In this document: positions 8,713 to 16,283 of the stretch, piece after piece
Layout: every line of letters begins with the position of its first letter
How positions within the stretch are numbered: the stretch's first letter is position 1
Source: JANLSE01 sp038214135
GTDB taxonomy: Bacteria; Chloroflexota; Chloroflexia; Chloroflexales; Roseiflexaceae
DNA length: 24,135 nt
Assembly (NCBI GenBank): GCA_038214135.1
Contig: JBBQSD010000097.1
Location: forward strand, 1-24,135
Reading direction: 5' to 3'
The notes under the pieces: model-generated
The model's input: only the letters and a program-made list of their open reading frames with translations
What the model was told of the DNA's origin: nothing
Database searches by the model: none
Made by a program: the position numbers and the translations under genes

Positions 8713-9609
8713 CTATGGCTCTGCTACCCAAAAACCCAATGGATGCGTATGCCCAAGACCCAACACCCGGCCATCCTGCACTTCCAGCGCTGTACGAAGC
8801 GCTGCCCGCGCCTGATCATCCTCTGGATATGAACGACCGCCGGTCGTTCGGCGGCTATACAGATGATCGAAAATCATCCGTCGCCAATCCTGTTCATTAA
8901 GGCGCATGAGCGGCCCATGTGCCCAGTAGAGATCTTCGCTACCGCATACGAATGGCGGCCTGAGTATTCCTGTTCGAGGGCGGCCCGAGCCGACATAGGC
9001 GCTGAGTGCTGTAACCGGCCCGCCATAGAATGCATCAACCAACTCATCGCGGGTTGGTATCCGTTGCAGCCGCGAACCGACCTGATAGCCGATCTGGGCT
9101 TCTTCGCTGGCAGGATCGTACCAGGAGCCACGAAATAGGTAGATCAGCAATGGCCCGCTTGCATGCGCCGTCTCGGCAACAATTCCGTTATATTCATCGG
9201 CTAATTCCGCGACACCAACCGTTCGCGCTATCTGTGCGATATCACCAGCAATCCGCACCCGTGCCTGCAATCGTGTGTAGCTTGCTCGGCGTTCATCACC
9301 GCACACAAGGCGCTGCATAATTGCTCGCATAAACGCAGCATACGCAGGCCCACGATCAGCTGGAATGCGCCCAACCAGAATGATTGTTTCGATCCCCAGG
9401 GTAAAGAGTTGTTCATAGACTGCCCGTTGGGTCGCTTCGGCCCAGCGAAAGTAGCCCTCCATGCCTGCTGCATCGGCAAAACTGCCACCTTCGGCAAGAT
9501 ACGCACGCCGCGTACCACCCATTGCCACGGCCCAACATGATCGGCCACTAGCCTGTATCTGCTGGGCAACCATGCCTGCTTCGCATTCCAGAAACGCCGC
9601 AAGATCCAT
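8713..9609 (-). CDS. Diterpene synthase of the cis-prenyltransferase fold (kolavelool/tuberculosinol synthase-like)
   Basis: A 298-residue protein of the group that includes Mycobacterium Rv3378c and the Herpetosiphon kolavelool synthase. These use the undecaprenyl-diphosphate-synthase fold but ionise a bicyclic diterpene diphosphate. The family-typical start AVAMGGTRRAY (M30-GGTRR-35) aligns with the MDGNRR motif of cis-prenyltransferases with the catalytic Asp replaced by Gly. That supports a change from chain elongation to diphosphate removal. The ATG at 9609 is chosen because AAAGAAGG lies before it; an upstream TTG at 9627 has no such site. The class II cyclase gene lies directly upstream on the same strand, so the two very likely act in sequence on geranylgeranyl diphosphate. 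The family call rests on memory of the gene pair and on motifs. Confidence 0.72.
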   Translation of the reverse strand: MDLAAFLECEAGMVAQQIQASGRSCWAVAMGGTRRAYLAEGGSFADAAGMEGYFRWAEATQRAVYEQLFTLGIETIILVGRIPADRGPAYAAFMRAIMQRLVCGDERRASYTRLQARVRIAGDIAQIARTVGVAELADEYNGIVAETAHASGPLLIYLFRGSWYDPASEEAQIGYQVGSRLQRIPTRDELVDAFYGGPVTALSAYVGSGRPRTGILRPPFVCGSEDLYWAHGPLMRLNEQDWRRMIFDHLYSRRTTGGRSYPEDDQARAALRTALEVQDGRVLGLGHTHPLGFWVAEP

Positions 9610-9624
9610 GATAGCCTTCTTTAT

Positions 9625-9691
9625 CAATCCTATCGGATTTGTAAAAAGAGGGGGTTTCTTGGAGGCTGCGCCCCCAAACCCCTACTTTGCG
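9625..9691. repeat. Dispersed intergenic repeat, copy A
   Basis: A roughly 67-base element that begins CAATCCTATCGGATTTGTAA and ends in CCCCTACTTTGCG, with an internal hairpin of G-run, GGCTGCGCC and C-run. A close relative lies at 15054-15125 in the same orientation. It sits between the two diterpene genes, just upstream of the second. Confidence 0.75.
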
Positions 9692-9716
9692 TGTACCAAC
9701 CATGTAGGTTTGCTAT

Positions 9717-11243
9717 TTATACTATAATTCTACGCTCGACAGATCGCGTAATCCCGAGCATAGCACTCAGGATGGTTGCGTGAACAATCCGTGATGGCCG
9801 AAAGAGTTCTTTGCCGATCCAGCGTGGTTGGCTGTGTTGTACAAGTGAGTAGTAGTGGTGTTGCATCCACTGCTGCGCCTGGTCCATCATGGTGTAGTCA
9901 TCTGCGTCCAATGCATCCACTCGATCCAGCGCAAGCAGTGCCAGAACCGCATAGGCCGTATCTTCAAAGGCATAGCCATCCGATCCCCACGATCCATCGG
10001 TTCGGCAGGCATTGCGAAGGGCTGGAAGGCTCTCGCGTGCGATAGCGGCCTGCCCAGCAGCGCAGTAGGCAGCGATTGTATGGCTCGTCAGATACAACCA
10101 CGATGCATGCCATTTATCACCGGCCCATGTCTTGCCCTCACTGCGCTGCTTGAGTAACGATTGCAATGGCCTGCAAGCATCGCCATTGAGCAAGGCCAGT
10201 GCATGCGCTGCATGAACTGTGACCGAAATCGATTGCTGTAGTTCGCCAAAATAGGTGGTGTATCCGCCGCCTTCCGGTTGCGCGAATTGCTGGAGTATCG
10301 CCAGATCGGGCTTACGTCCACTGCCAGCCAGCATAGCCAGAGCTGTTGATGTCATATCGCCATCGGTGATGAACCATTCGCTCATTCCCAGGCCAGTATG
10401 CCGCAGGCTATGGCTCACGTGATCGATCTGCGGTTCAACAAGATTGTGCAGTTCATTCCAGCGCAATAACCCGCCGAGTTGCAGCGTGTAGAGCATCCAT
10501 ACGCGCTCGAAATGCATAATCGGCCAGATCGTTGGCATCACACCTGCGATTCCAACACCAGTAGCCAGGCTGGCCTGCTCCAGAAATCGAACGGCAGCAG
10601 CATGCTGAGAAGCCAGATCCACCCGATCTGCTGTTGCGAACAACCAGGCCGCCGTTGCTGCTGGGCTATGGCCAATCCCACCTGAACCATCAATAACACT
10701 CATATCTGGGGGTATGTCAAGCGCTTCCCAGGAATGCAGTGCTGTCGTTCCTGCTGGAAAGCGCCGCCCTTTCAGGATGTGCCTGCGCTTCTGGCCAAGG
10801 GTTATCAGTTCGGCATATGGACGAGAATCGATCAACAGGTGTACACGTTTGGCTTCTTCGAGCAATGCCGGAAGCAGCAACTCAATCCCAACAGGAATAT
10901 CTTCTGTGAGCGCGCCATACCAACAGGCTGCATGTGAGCGCAGAAAGGTAAGCCCGGCCTCGATGGCAGCGCACGTGCGCTCTGGTGCGGCCTGGTGTAA
11001 CGCCAGCAGTGTTGCCAGTGTTGGCAGATCACGCGCCCGTGAAACCACGAGGCTTCCCCAACCGCCATCACTGTGTTGCTGTTCGAGCAACCATTCGACG
11101 ACTGGCCCAACATCTTGTGGTGGCGAAAAACGTAGTACTTGTGCGGTATCATAGATCGATGGCCCAACCAACCCACCATTTGTGCCCATCTCCAACAGCA
11201 GTACACGTAGGTCAGCAAGCAGGCGTTTGTGCAAATGGCTCAT
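9717..11243 (-). CDS. Class II diterpene cyclase (kolavenyl/labdane-type diphosphate synthase)
   Basis: A 508-residue alpha-barrel (beta-gamma domain) terpene cyclase. The N-terminal part has a QW-like repeat (QQHSDGGWG, 55-63), and the C-terminal part another (DGSWG). The protonation motif, normally DxDD or DxDT, appears as DGDMT at residues 294-298. Class II enzymes cyclise geranylgeranyl diphosphate by protonation and keep the diphosphate, which the neighbouring cis-prenyltransferase-fold enzyme would then remove. In Herpetosiphon this pairing makes kolavelool. I see no methyltransferase for the O-methyl step nearby. AGGGGAG precedes the ATG. The odd fourth motif position is read directly; its effect is unknown. 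Confidence 0.8.
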   Translation of the reverse strand: MSHLHKRLLADLRVLLLEMGTNGGLVGPSIYDTAQVLRFSPPQDVGPVVEWLLEQQHSDGGWGSLVVSRARDLPTLATLLALHQAAPERTCAAIEAGLTFLRSHAACWYGALTEDIPVGIELLLPALLEEAKRVHLLIDSRPYAELITLGQKRRHILKGRRFPAGTTALHSWEALDIPPDMSVIDGSGGIGHSPAATAAWLFATADRVDLASQHAAAVRFLEQASLATGVGIAGVMPTIWPIMHFERVWMLYTLQLGGLLRWNELHNLVEPQIDHVSHSLRHTGLGMSEWFITDGDMTSTALAMLAGSGRKPDLAILQQFAQPEGGGYTTYFGELQQSISVTVHAAHALALLNGDACRPLQSLLKQRSEGKTWAGDKWHASWLYLTSHTIAAYCAAGQAAIARESLPALRNACRTDGSWGSDGYAFEDTAYAVLALLALDRVDALDADDYTMMDQAQQWMQHHYYSLVQHSQPRWIGKELFRPSRIVHATILSAMLGITRSVERRIIV

Positions 11244-11393
11244 TCTACTCCCCTAAAGATACCTGGCTGGTGAACGAATGCATCAAGGTGGCAGCCATGG
11301 CACCTCTAATAGTTAAAGTATACTTACTTCTGTAGTGAAAGTAAAGGTGCTTTAACCAAAAGTAGAATAGGCCATTACTCCTATCATTTCAGC

Positions 11394-12083
11394 TTATATG
11401 AACTGCGCGAGTTCATGCAGGCTGAATATGCGTGTACCGCTATAGGTAGACCTCTTCTTGCGGTCGATCAGAATCGCATGCATGCCAACTGCCTGTGCCC
11501 CTTCAACATTCTCCTCAAGATCATCAACGAACAGGCATGCCGATGGCGCAACACCGAGTGTCTCTGCGGTGTTCAAATACGCCTGTGGGTTGGGCTTCCA
11601 CAGGCCGATGGCGGTACTGGAGATCAGCGCATCAAACCAGCCTGGATCAATACCGACATGCTGGAGCGTGAGATGGATGCTCGGTAGCTCAAAATTTGTC
11701 AGTACTGCCAGGCGCAGCCCACGGGTACGCAGCGATTGCAAACAGGCAAGCGTATCGGGGTACGCAACAAAACAGGTATGGTAGAATGGCCCAAACTGCT
11801 GAAGCTGAATACTGCGCTCTGCCGAGACCTGATACTGTTGGGCAAGGCTCTCCCAGAAGAGAATCCAGAATTTCTCTTCGTCGGCAATCGTCTGCGGCCA
11901 TGGGCCGCGCCACGCTTGCCAATGCGCAGCAGCAGCGCCAAGCGGGATCTCTGGTAGAAGAGAATGAATGCGCTGCTCAAAGTGGGCAATCGCTGCAAGA
12001 TCGAAATGAAGTAGCGTATGGTCACGATCAAAAATGACTGCCGCAATCGGTTTGGCGAAAAGTTGCTCATCCATATGGTTCAT
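11394..12083 (-). CDS. HAD-superfamily phosphatase
   Basis: A 229-residue haloacid-dehalogenase-type hydrolase. Motif I is FDRDHTL (nucleophile Asp and acid Asp), motif II is VLTN, the motif III Lys lies in WKPNP, and motif IV is FVDDLEEN. An alpha-helical cap of about 80 residues lies between motifs I and II, as in phosphoglycolate-phosphatase-like members. Substrate unknown. Two start codons (12083 and 12074) are possible; AGGATT suits the second slightly better. It is separated from the diterpene genes by 150 bp, so co-transcription is uncertain. Confidence 0.88.
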   Translation of the reverse strand: MNHMDEQLFAKPIAAVIFDRDHTLLHFDLAAIAHFEQRIHSLLPEIPLGAAAAHWQAWRGPWPQTIADEEKFWILFWESLAQQYQVSAERSIQLQQFGPFYHTCFVAYPDTLACLQSLRTRGLRLAVLTNFELPSIHLTLQHVGIDPGWFDALISSTAIGLWKPNPQAYLNTAETLGVAPSACLFVDDLEENVEGAQAVGMHAILIDRKKRSTYSGTRIFSLHELAQFI

Positions 12084-12207
12084 AATCCTATTCAGTGAGG
12101 TACGAAGGTCATGTTGCTGCCTATCGCAGATACTGTTACTGTATGTCGTACGCCCTCAGTAGTCAACTCTCTCAGCAGAGGGTCAGAGAAGAAGGAAGTG
12201 AAGTAGT

Positions 12208-13329
12208 ATGGCACGCTCCTATCGCCTGTTCAGTCTATTCGTGGCTATTGCAGTGATTGGCATGCAGGTGGGCACTGCCAATGCAGAAGATCGACCAAGG
12301 CCAGCGGCAACCAAGGTATTCATCGACACAGACAGTGGTGTTGATGATATATTCGCAATTGCGTACCTACTGAAGGAACGATCAATCAACGTATTGGGCT
12401 TCACAACTGTCAATGGCAACACAACCGTTTCGAATGCAACCAATAATCTGCTGACACTCTTTGATGTGATCGGCACAACCAAGCCCGTCACGATTGGCGC
12501 AGCAGCCCCATTGCAGCTACCAGCATCGCGTGTTGGCCAATTGATCCATGGCCCAAGTGGTATTTGGTTCTCACAGACTCAGCATAATCTGGCGGCGCTA
12601 CCGACTGATGCGCCAGCAGCGATTGCCGCAGCAGCACGAGCCAACCCTGGTATGACATTGCTGACGCTTGGGCCATTAACGAATGTGGCACAGGCAGCGC
12701 AACGCTTCCCGCAGGATCTGGCAGGCGTGAAGATTGTCGCATTGGCGGGAGCGCGTGGCCCAGGGAATCGCACGCCAGTGGCCGAAACCAATGTCTTTAT
12801 CGACCCACAGGCAAGTGAGATTGTGTTCAGAAGTGGCCTCAACCTAACGATGATCACCCTTGACGCATTCAAGCAGGTCACTGTTGATAGTGCTGAATTC
12901 ACCCAGGAACTCACCAACGATGGCGGTCAACTTGGTCAATTTCTGGCATCGATCTTTGGGCCATATAGCAATGCCCTGACACAAGGCCAGGGCGGGCTAG
13001 TTGGGCTGCCAGATGTCGCAGCGGCTGTGTATGTCGTTCAGCCGAGTGTGGGCACGCCAACCTCGGGGTTAGTACGTATTGTGACCAATACCGATTATAC
13101 GCGTGGCCAGACGATCATTGCCATTGAGCCGAATGCCAAGATTGGCCTGGTTACAGATGACGCGCAACTCTCAGGACTGGCCGATCAGGTCTTCACCACA
13201 CCGAACTTCAATCTGTTCTTTGCTCTGGCCGTCTTCTTCGCCCAGAACCCGGACAATGCACAGGTTGTGCTTGATGTGTATGAGCGGCCGTTGCTTCGGC
13301 TATTCGAACGACGATTACTCGAGCATTAG
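12208..13329 (+). CDS. Exported nucleoside hydrolase (IunH/RihB family)
   Basis: A 373-residue protein with a Sec signal peptide (residues 1-26, cleavage after TANA). The family calcium-binding motif DTDSGVDD is at 40-47, NGNTTV follows, HGPSG forms part of the ribose pocket, and a late LPDVAAAVYV replaces the usual HDPLA active-site segment. It should split ribonucleosides into base and ribose outside the membrane for salvage. The His usually found before the late Asp is missing (LPD), so substrate range may differ. AAGGAAG lies before the ATG. Confidence 0.85.
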   Translation: MARSYRLFSLFVAIAVIGMQVGTANAEDRPRPAATKVFIDTDSGVDDIFAIAYLLKERSINVLGFTTVNGNTTVSNATNNLLTLFDVIGTTKPVTIGAAAPLQLPASRVGQLIHGPSGIWFSQTQHNLAALPTDAPAAIAAAARANPGMTLLTLGPLTNVAQAAQRFPQDLAGVKIVALAGARGPGNRTPVAETNVFIDPQASEIVFRSGLNLTMITLDAFKQVTVDSAEFTQELTNDGGQLGQFLASIFGPYSNALTQGQGGLVGLPDVAAAVYVVQPSVGTPTSGLVRIVTNTDYTRGQTIIAIEPNAKIGLVTDDAQLSGLADQVFTTPNFNLFFALAVFFAQNPDNAQVVLDVYERPLLRLFERRLLEH

Positions 13330-13332
13330 GCG

Positions 13333-14640
13333 TTAATCTGGCTTGGTGACAAGATTCTCGCCAGCCACCCAGCCCTCACGCCCACCAATCGTTTGTACTC
13401 GCCACCAGGCAGCAGTACCGACAGAGCGCGGCGGATCAAGCAATTTAACCTGCGTCCCAACCGGCAGCAGCACCACAATTGCTTGATCCGTGCCTGGCTG
13501 AGCGCGCATACGCAACGACAATCCGCCATTGCGCGTCACCCAGGCATCACAGTTGGGCTTGAGTATTGTACTACAGGTATCATCCTGAATTGGCTCACCA
13601 ATCGTGATTCGTACAGGCCGGCGCTCAATCAGTTCGCTGCCCTGGAGGCGAACAATCAGCGACATTGCACTAGGCTTGTCGGCAACAATATTGAGCTCCC
13701 ACATGGAATTGCGGACTTTGATCGTCCCCAGCACCTGATCGCCATTCAAGACCTCAATCATGCGTCCGGATGGCCCTGATCCAATAATGGTGATTGGCCC
13801 GACGCGCAGGTGTTCGCCTTCGAGCGGCGCATTGATGATCAGATCGCTGATTGGAATGAGCGGTGCAATGACTGGTGTGTTCGCTGCGACGATGATCGTT
13901 TCCTTCGGCAGCAGCAGAGTGGCCGTGATTGTTGATTGTGGTGTGCCACCCAATGCGGCTGTCTGTTGCAATGGAACCTCAGGCGTTAGCGCAAGTGATA
14001 ACTGTGGTGTCAGGGTCGGGAACTGCGATACGCCTGGAGCATCTTGGGGAATCGGCGTTGCAGTCGGAATTGGCGTCACAGTCGGAATTGGTGTTGCAGT
14101 CGGAATTGGTGTCGCGGTCAATGTTGGCAGCGCGATTGTTGCACCTTCCACTAGTGTGAGCGATGGCAGTGCGATTGTTGCACCCTGCACCAGAGTTGCT
14201 GTTGGCTTTACCAGGGTTGGCGTCGCTGGCCCTGGTGTTGCGCGATCTGGGAGCGCAACCGTGGCTCCAATTGGCGGCGTGAGAGTTGTATTGATGTTTT
14301 GTCCGTTGGTGATCACCTGAACCAGTGGCGTGCTGGTGAGCGTAACAACCAGCGAAGTTTGGGCGGATACGGTTTGCTGTAGTGGGAGAACAACCGTCGA
14401 ACCAAACTGTGTCGTGCTACCCTCGTTTGGTAAATCCATGGTTGCCCCGATTGAAAATGATTCCGATGCCTCGGTTGCATCGGGGAGGATTTGAGTGTCA
14501 GCAATAACAACCGGGCCACTTCCAGTTCCAGTGCTGCTTATGAGGATTCCGAACCACAGCAGTGCTATCAGAATAATCACTACAACAACCATAAACCAGC
14601 TGTATCTCAGGTTTCCTAATGAAGCACGCGTGAACTGCAT
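13333..14640 (-). CDS. Membrane-anchored protein with Pro/Thr linker, Ig-like and SH3 domains
   Basis: A 435-residue protein with an N-terminal transmembrane helix (about 15-35), then a long low-complexity Thr/Pro region containing tandem PTATPIP/PTVTPIP repeats (about 180-200). A bacterial Ig-like domain follows (about 265-350, starting LIINAPLEGEHLRVGPITI), and a C-terminal bacterial SH3 domain (LSLRMRAQPGTDQAIVVLLPVG... WWRVQ... GWVAGENLV). SH3 domains of this kind bind cell wall or surface polymers. GAGAGGAG lies before the ATG. The gene converges on the nucleoside hydrolase with only three bases between stops. Confidence 0.85.
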   Translation of the reverse strand: MQFTRASLGNLRYSWFMVVVVIILIALLWFGILISSTGTGSGPVVIADTQILPDATEASESFSIGATMDLPNEGSTTQFGSTVVLPLQQTVSAQTSLVVTLTSTPLVQVITNGQNINTTLTPPIGATVALPDRATPGPATPTLVKPTATLVQGATIALPSLTLVEGATIALPTLTATPIPTATPIPTVTPIPTATPIPQDAPGVSQFPTLTPQLSLALTPEVPLQQTAALGGTPQSTITATLLLPKETIIVAANTPVIAPLIPISDLIINAPLEGEHLRVGPITIIGSGPSGRMIEVLNGDQVLGTIKVRNSMWELNIVADKPSAMSLIVRLQGSELIERRPVRITIGEPIQDDTCSTILKPNCDAWVTRNGGLSLRMRAQPGTDQAIVVLLPVGTQVKLLDPPRSVGTAAWWRVQTIGGREGWVAGENLVTKPD

Positions 14641-15199
14641 CAGGTGTGCTCCTCTCGCTCCAGTATCACGAAATACCCAATACCCAATTTCAACTATCTC
14701 ACTTAAACAGCGTGTGTTGCACTAATTCGCACAACATTCCCACAACTGTTCATATAGCGGACATAGCGAAGCTATACCCTATGATCATCCATAGCGCACG
14801 ATTACTCTCGCGGAGAGCACCACATCAGGGTGTAGCAGATTATTGCGATTGATATGTAATGTACTTGAATATTATACCCTAAATTGTAGTAAGCGCTATA
14901 CCAAACATGTGAAACATATATAATAAAATTTACATTTATCGCGAAATACAGCGGCATTATGCGTTATTGCGCCGAGACCAAAAACCACGCATCACGGAAC
15001 TGCGGAACTCCCAAACCAATAAACCAGACCAGACCAAAAATTGCGATATATAGCAATCCTACCGGATTTGTAAAAAAGGGGCGGGGGAATTTCTTTCGGG
15101 GCTGCGCCCCAAACCCCACTTTGCGCTACGCGCCTTTACAACTCAAATAGGAATGCTATATCTGCCCCATAATGAACCAGATACACTCGAAATGACCCC
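14641..15199. other. Long intergenic region upstream of the tRNA array
   Basis: No gene is supported here. The first part (14641-14850) should hold the promoter of the SH3 gene on the minus strand. Bases 14860-14950 are strikingly AT-rich for this window, with short TATATAATAAAATTTA-like runs. Copy B of the dispersed repeat lies at 15054-15125. Confidence 0.5.
15054..15125. repeat. Dispersed intergenic repeat, copy B
   Basis: This matches the element at 9625-9691 through most of its length (CAATCCTA-CGGATTTGTAAAA at the start, GGGGCTGCGCCCCAAACCCC and ACTTTGCG at the end). The internal hairpin GGGGC-TGC-GCCCC is stronger here. Confidence 0.75.
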
Positions 15200-15228
15200 T
15201 TGACAACCATACTGAACCGTGATATAGT
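15200..15228 (+). promoter_or_regulatory. Sigma-70-type promoter of the tRNA array
   Basis: TTGACA (15200-15205), a 17-base spacer and TATAGT (15223-15228) form a near-consensus housekeeping promoter reading toward the array. Transcription should start near 15235, about 490 bases before the first intact tRNA. I found no other promoter of this quality inside the plus-strand array, so one long precursor is plausible. Confidence 0.7.
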
Positions 15229-15294
15229 CCAGACATCAAATCAAGTAGCGGTCGCAAACACGCGATAGCGCACCAACGAGGCAGGATACGGGCA

Positions 15295-15423
15295 ATGAGT
15301 ACGATAACAATCCACAGGTACAACATACGAGGCAGTAAACAGGTTGATGAAGCTGGGAGCTTCTCTTCGAACCTGTCACAACTCCCCAATGGTATGTGTC
15401 TGCTGGTAGGTGAGCGCATATGA
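15295..15423 (+). CDS. Possible 42-aa leader ORF
   Basis: An ATG 60 bases after the predicted transcription start opens a 42-codon frame (MSTITIHRYNI... ending LLVGERI). A weak purine-rich site (GCAGGA) lies upstream. It lacks recognisable motifs and could be chance; it is listed because it is the first frame on the array transcript. Confidence 0.25.
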   Translation: MSTITIHRYNIRGSKQVDEAGSFSSNLSQLPNGMCLLVGERI

Positions 15424-15424
15424 C

Positions 15425-15470
15425 CTGGCCGTATCAACGATGCACGAGCATCGATGCGCCGGGCCAGCCA
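15425..15470 (+). ncRNA. tRNA-like minihelix ending in CCA
   Basis: CTGGCC (15425-15430) pairs with GGCCAG (15462-15467), which is followed directly by CCA. Inside, CGATGC-ACGA-GCATCG forms a second 6-bp hairpin. It resembles an acceptor stem with a single arm and no anticodon or T arm. It may be a tRNA relic or an unrelated structured RNA. Confidence 0.3.
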
Positions 15471-15501
15471 TTACGGCAGTCCCGGCGTTTTGTTTATACC
15501 A

Positions 15502-15620
15502 CGGGACGTGGTGCAGCCCGGAAGCATCCCGCGTTCGGATCGCGTGGGGCGGTTCACGAACCGCCCGTACACATCGTGCCGTCCCGACGTGGGGCGGTTC
15601 AAGTCCCTCCACTCGTGCCA
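15502..15620 (+). pseudogene. tRNA-Pro(CGG)-like gene disrupted by a partial duplication
   Basis: CGGGACG-TG-GTGC...GCAT and an anticodon arm with loop TTCGGAT (anticodon CGG, 15536-15538) look like a tRNA-Pro close in plan to the intact Pro(TGG) at 20727. The segment CGTGGGGCGGTTCA then occurs twice (starting 15543 and 15588), splitting the T-arm region. The first version leads to CGTCCCG (15580-15586), which pairs with the 5' acceptor strand; the second leads to a CCA at 15618. Neither gives a clean cloverleaf. Confidence 0.5.
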
Positions 15621-15671
15621 TTGCAGCTTCGGCTGCGCCTACCTTAACAAGTGAAGAAACGCATATGACTT

Positions 15672-15718
15672 GCAGGGGGCGCGGCATCGAGCACGGCTAT
15701 CCCAACCACGCGCCCTGC
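15672..15718 (+). other. Strong hairpin just before the first intact tRNA
   Basis: GCAGGG and CGCG on the left pair with CGCG and CCCTGC on the right (10 bp, two bulged G), enclosing a 25-base loop. It ends three bases before tRNA-Asn and may guide processing of the precursor. Confidence 0.5.
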
Positions 15719-15721
15719 TGA

Positions 15722-15797
15722 TCCTCGATAGCTCAACTGGTAGAGTACCGCACTGTTACTGCGGGCGTTCCAGGTTCAACTCCTGGTCGAGGAGCCA
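15722..15797 (+). tRNA. tRNA-Asn(GTT)
   Basis: Full cloverleaf: acceptor TCCTCGA/TCGAGGA, D loop with GG, anticodon loop CTGTTAC, T loop TTCAACT, discriminator G and encoded CCA. Confidence 0.93.
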
Positions 15798-15798
15798 T

Positions 15799-15875
15799 AT
15801 CGTCCTAGCTCAATTTGAAAGAGCGCCGCTCTGCGAAGGCGGAGGTTCCGGGGGCAGATCCTGGGGGCGATACCA
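15799..15875 (+). tRNA. tRNA-Arg(GCG) with non-canonical elbow
   Basis: Acceptor ATCGTCC/GGGCGAT, anticodon loop CTGCGAA, CCA encoded; one base after tRNA-Asn. The D loop (AATTTGAAA) has no GG and the T loop is GGCAGAT, so positions 54, 55 and 58 are all G. A GCG anticodon is unusual; bacteria normally read these codons with ACG (inosine). Confidence 0.85.
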
Positions 15876-15877
15876 GT

Positions 15878-15953
15878 GGCGCTGTGGGGGAGCGGAATCC
15901 CCGCAACCTTGTCACGGTTGAGATCGCGGGTTCAAATCCCGCCAGCGTCGCCA
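15878..15953 (+). tRNA. tRNA-Asp(GTC)
   Basis: Acceptor GGCGCTG/CAGCGTC, D stem GGGG/CCCC with GG in the loop, anticodon loop TTGTCAC, T loop TTCAAAT, discriminator G and CCA. Confidence 0.93.
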
Positions 15954-15955
15954 AT

Positions 15956-16031
15956 GCCGCTTAAGCACAAGTGGACGTGCATCTGTCTTGTAAACAGAGG
16001 GCTATCGGTTCGAGGCCGATAGGCGGCTCCA
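15956..16031 (+). tRNA. tRNA-Thr(TGT)
   Basis: Acceptor GCCGCTT/AGGCGGC, anticodon loop CTTGTAA, T loop TTCGAGG, D loop with GG, discriminator T and CCA. It lies two bases after tRNA-Asp. Confidence 0.93.
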
Positions 16032-16033
16032 GT

Positions 16034-16196
16034 GCATGGGGGCGAGTAATGACATTTACATGTTCATTGGGTATGGTTTGCATCCACCTGCCCCGCAGGC
16101 TGAAGCCCGCGGCCAGGGATTCGTTTGCTCTTGGCCGCGGGCTTCAGCCTGCGGATTCTGGGCATCCATCATTCATCTGGCAAGCTGCCCCCATGC
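16034..16196. repeat. Inverted-repeat element inside the tRNA array
   Basis: GCATGGGGGC (16034-16043) and GCCCCCATGC (16187-16196) form perfect 10-bp outer arms. Inside, 16093-16115 and 16132-16154 are perfect 23-bp inverted arms around a 16-base loop and contain the REP family seen at 684 and 831. No target duplication is evident. The whole could fold as one long hairpin in the array transcript. Confidence 0.7.
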
Positions 16197-16205
16197 CGAT
16201 ATTCT

Positions 16206-16281
16206 AGGCCTATAGCGCAGATGGAAGCGTGCCGCACTTGCACTGCGGAGGTTGCGGGTTCGAATCCCGCTGGGTCCACCA
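16206..16281 (+). tRNA. tRNA-Ala(TGC), first copy
   Basis: Anticodon loop CTTGCAC, T loop TTCGAAT, D loop with GG, CCA encoded. The acceptor AGGCCTA/TGGGTCC keeps the G3-U70 identity pair for alanyl-tRNA synthetase but has an A1-C72 mismatch. Confidence 0.88.
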
Positions 16282-16283
16282 TG

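Noticed and set aside
15339..15378. A minus-strand tRNA suggested by GACAGGTTCGAAGAG on the reverse complement
   Set aside because: Only the T-arm-like word is present; no acceptor, anticodon or D arm can be folded around it.
15410..15921. Open reading frames of about 80-100 codons across the start of the array, on both strands
   Set aside because: They run through folded tRNA genes and have no ribosome binding site or protein-like composition.
16034..16196. A third permuted tRNA, because of its closing inverted repeat next to tRNA genes
   Set aside because: No T arm, D arm or matching acceptor halves lie inside; the interior is a REP-type inverted repeat.
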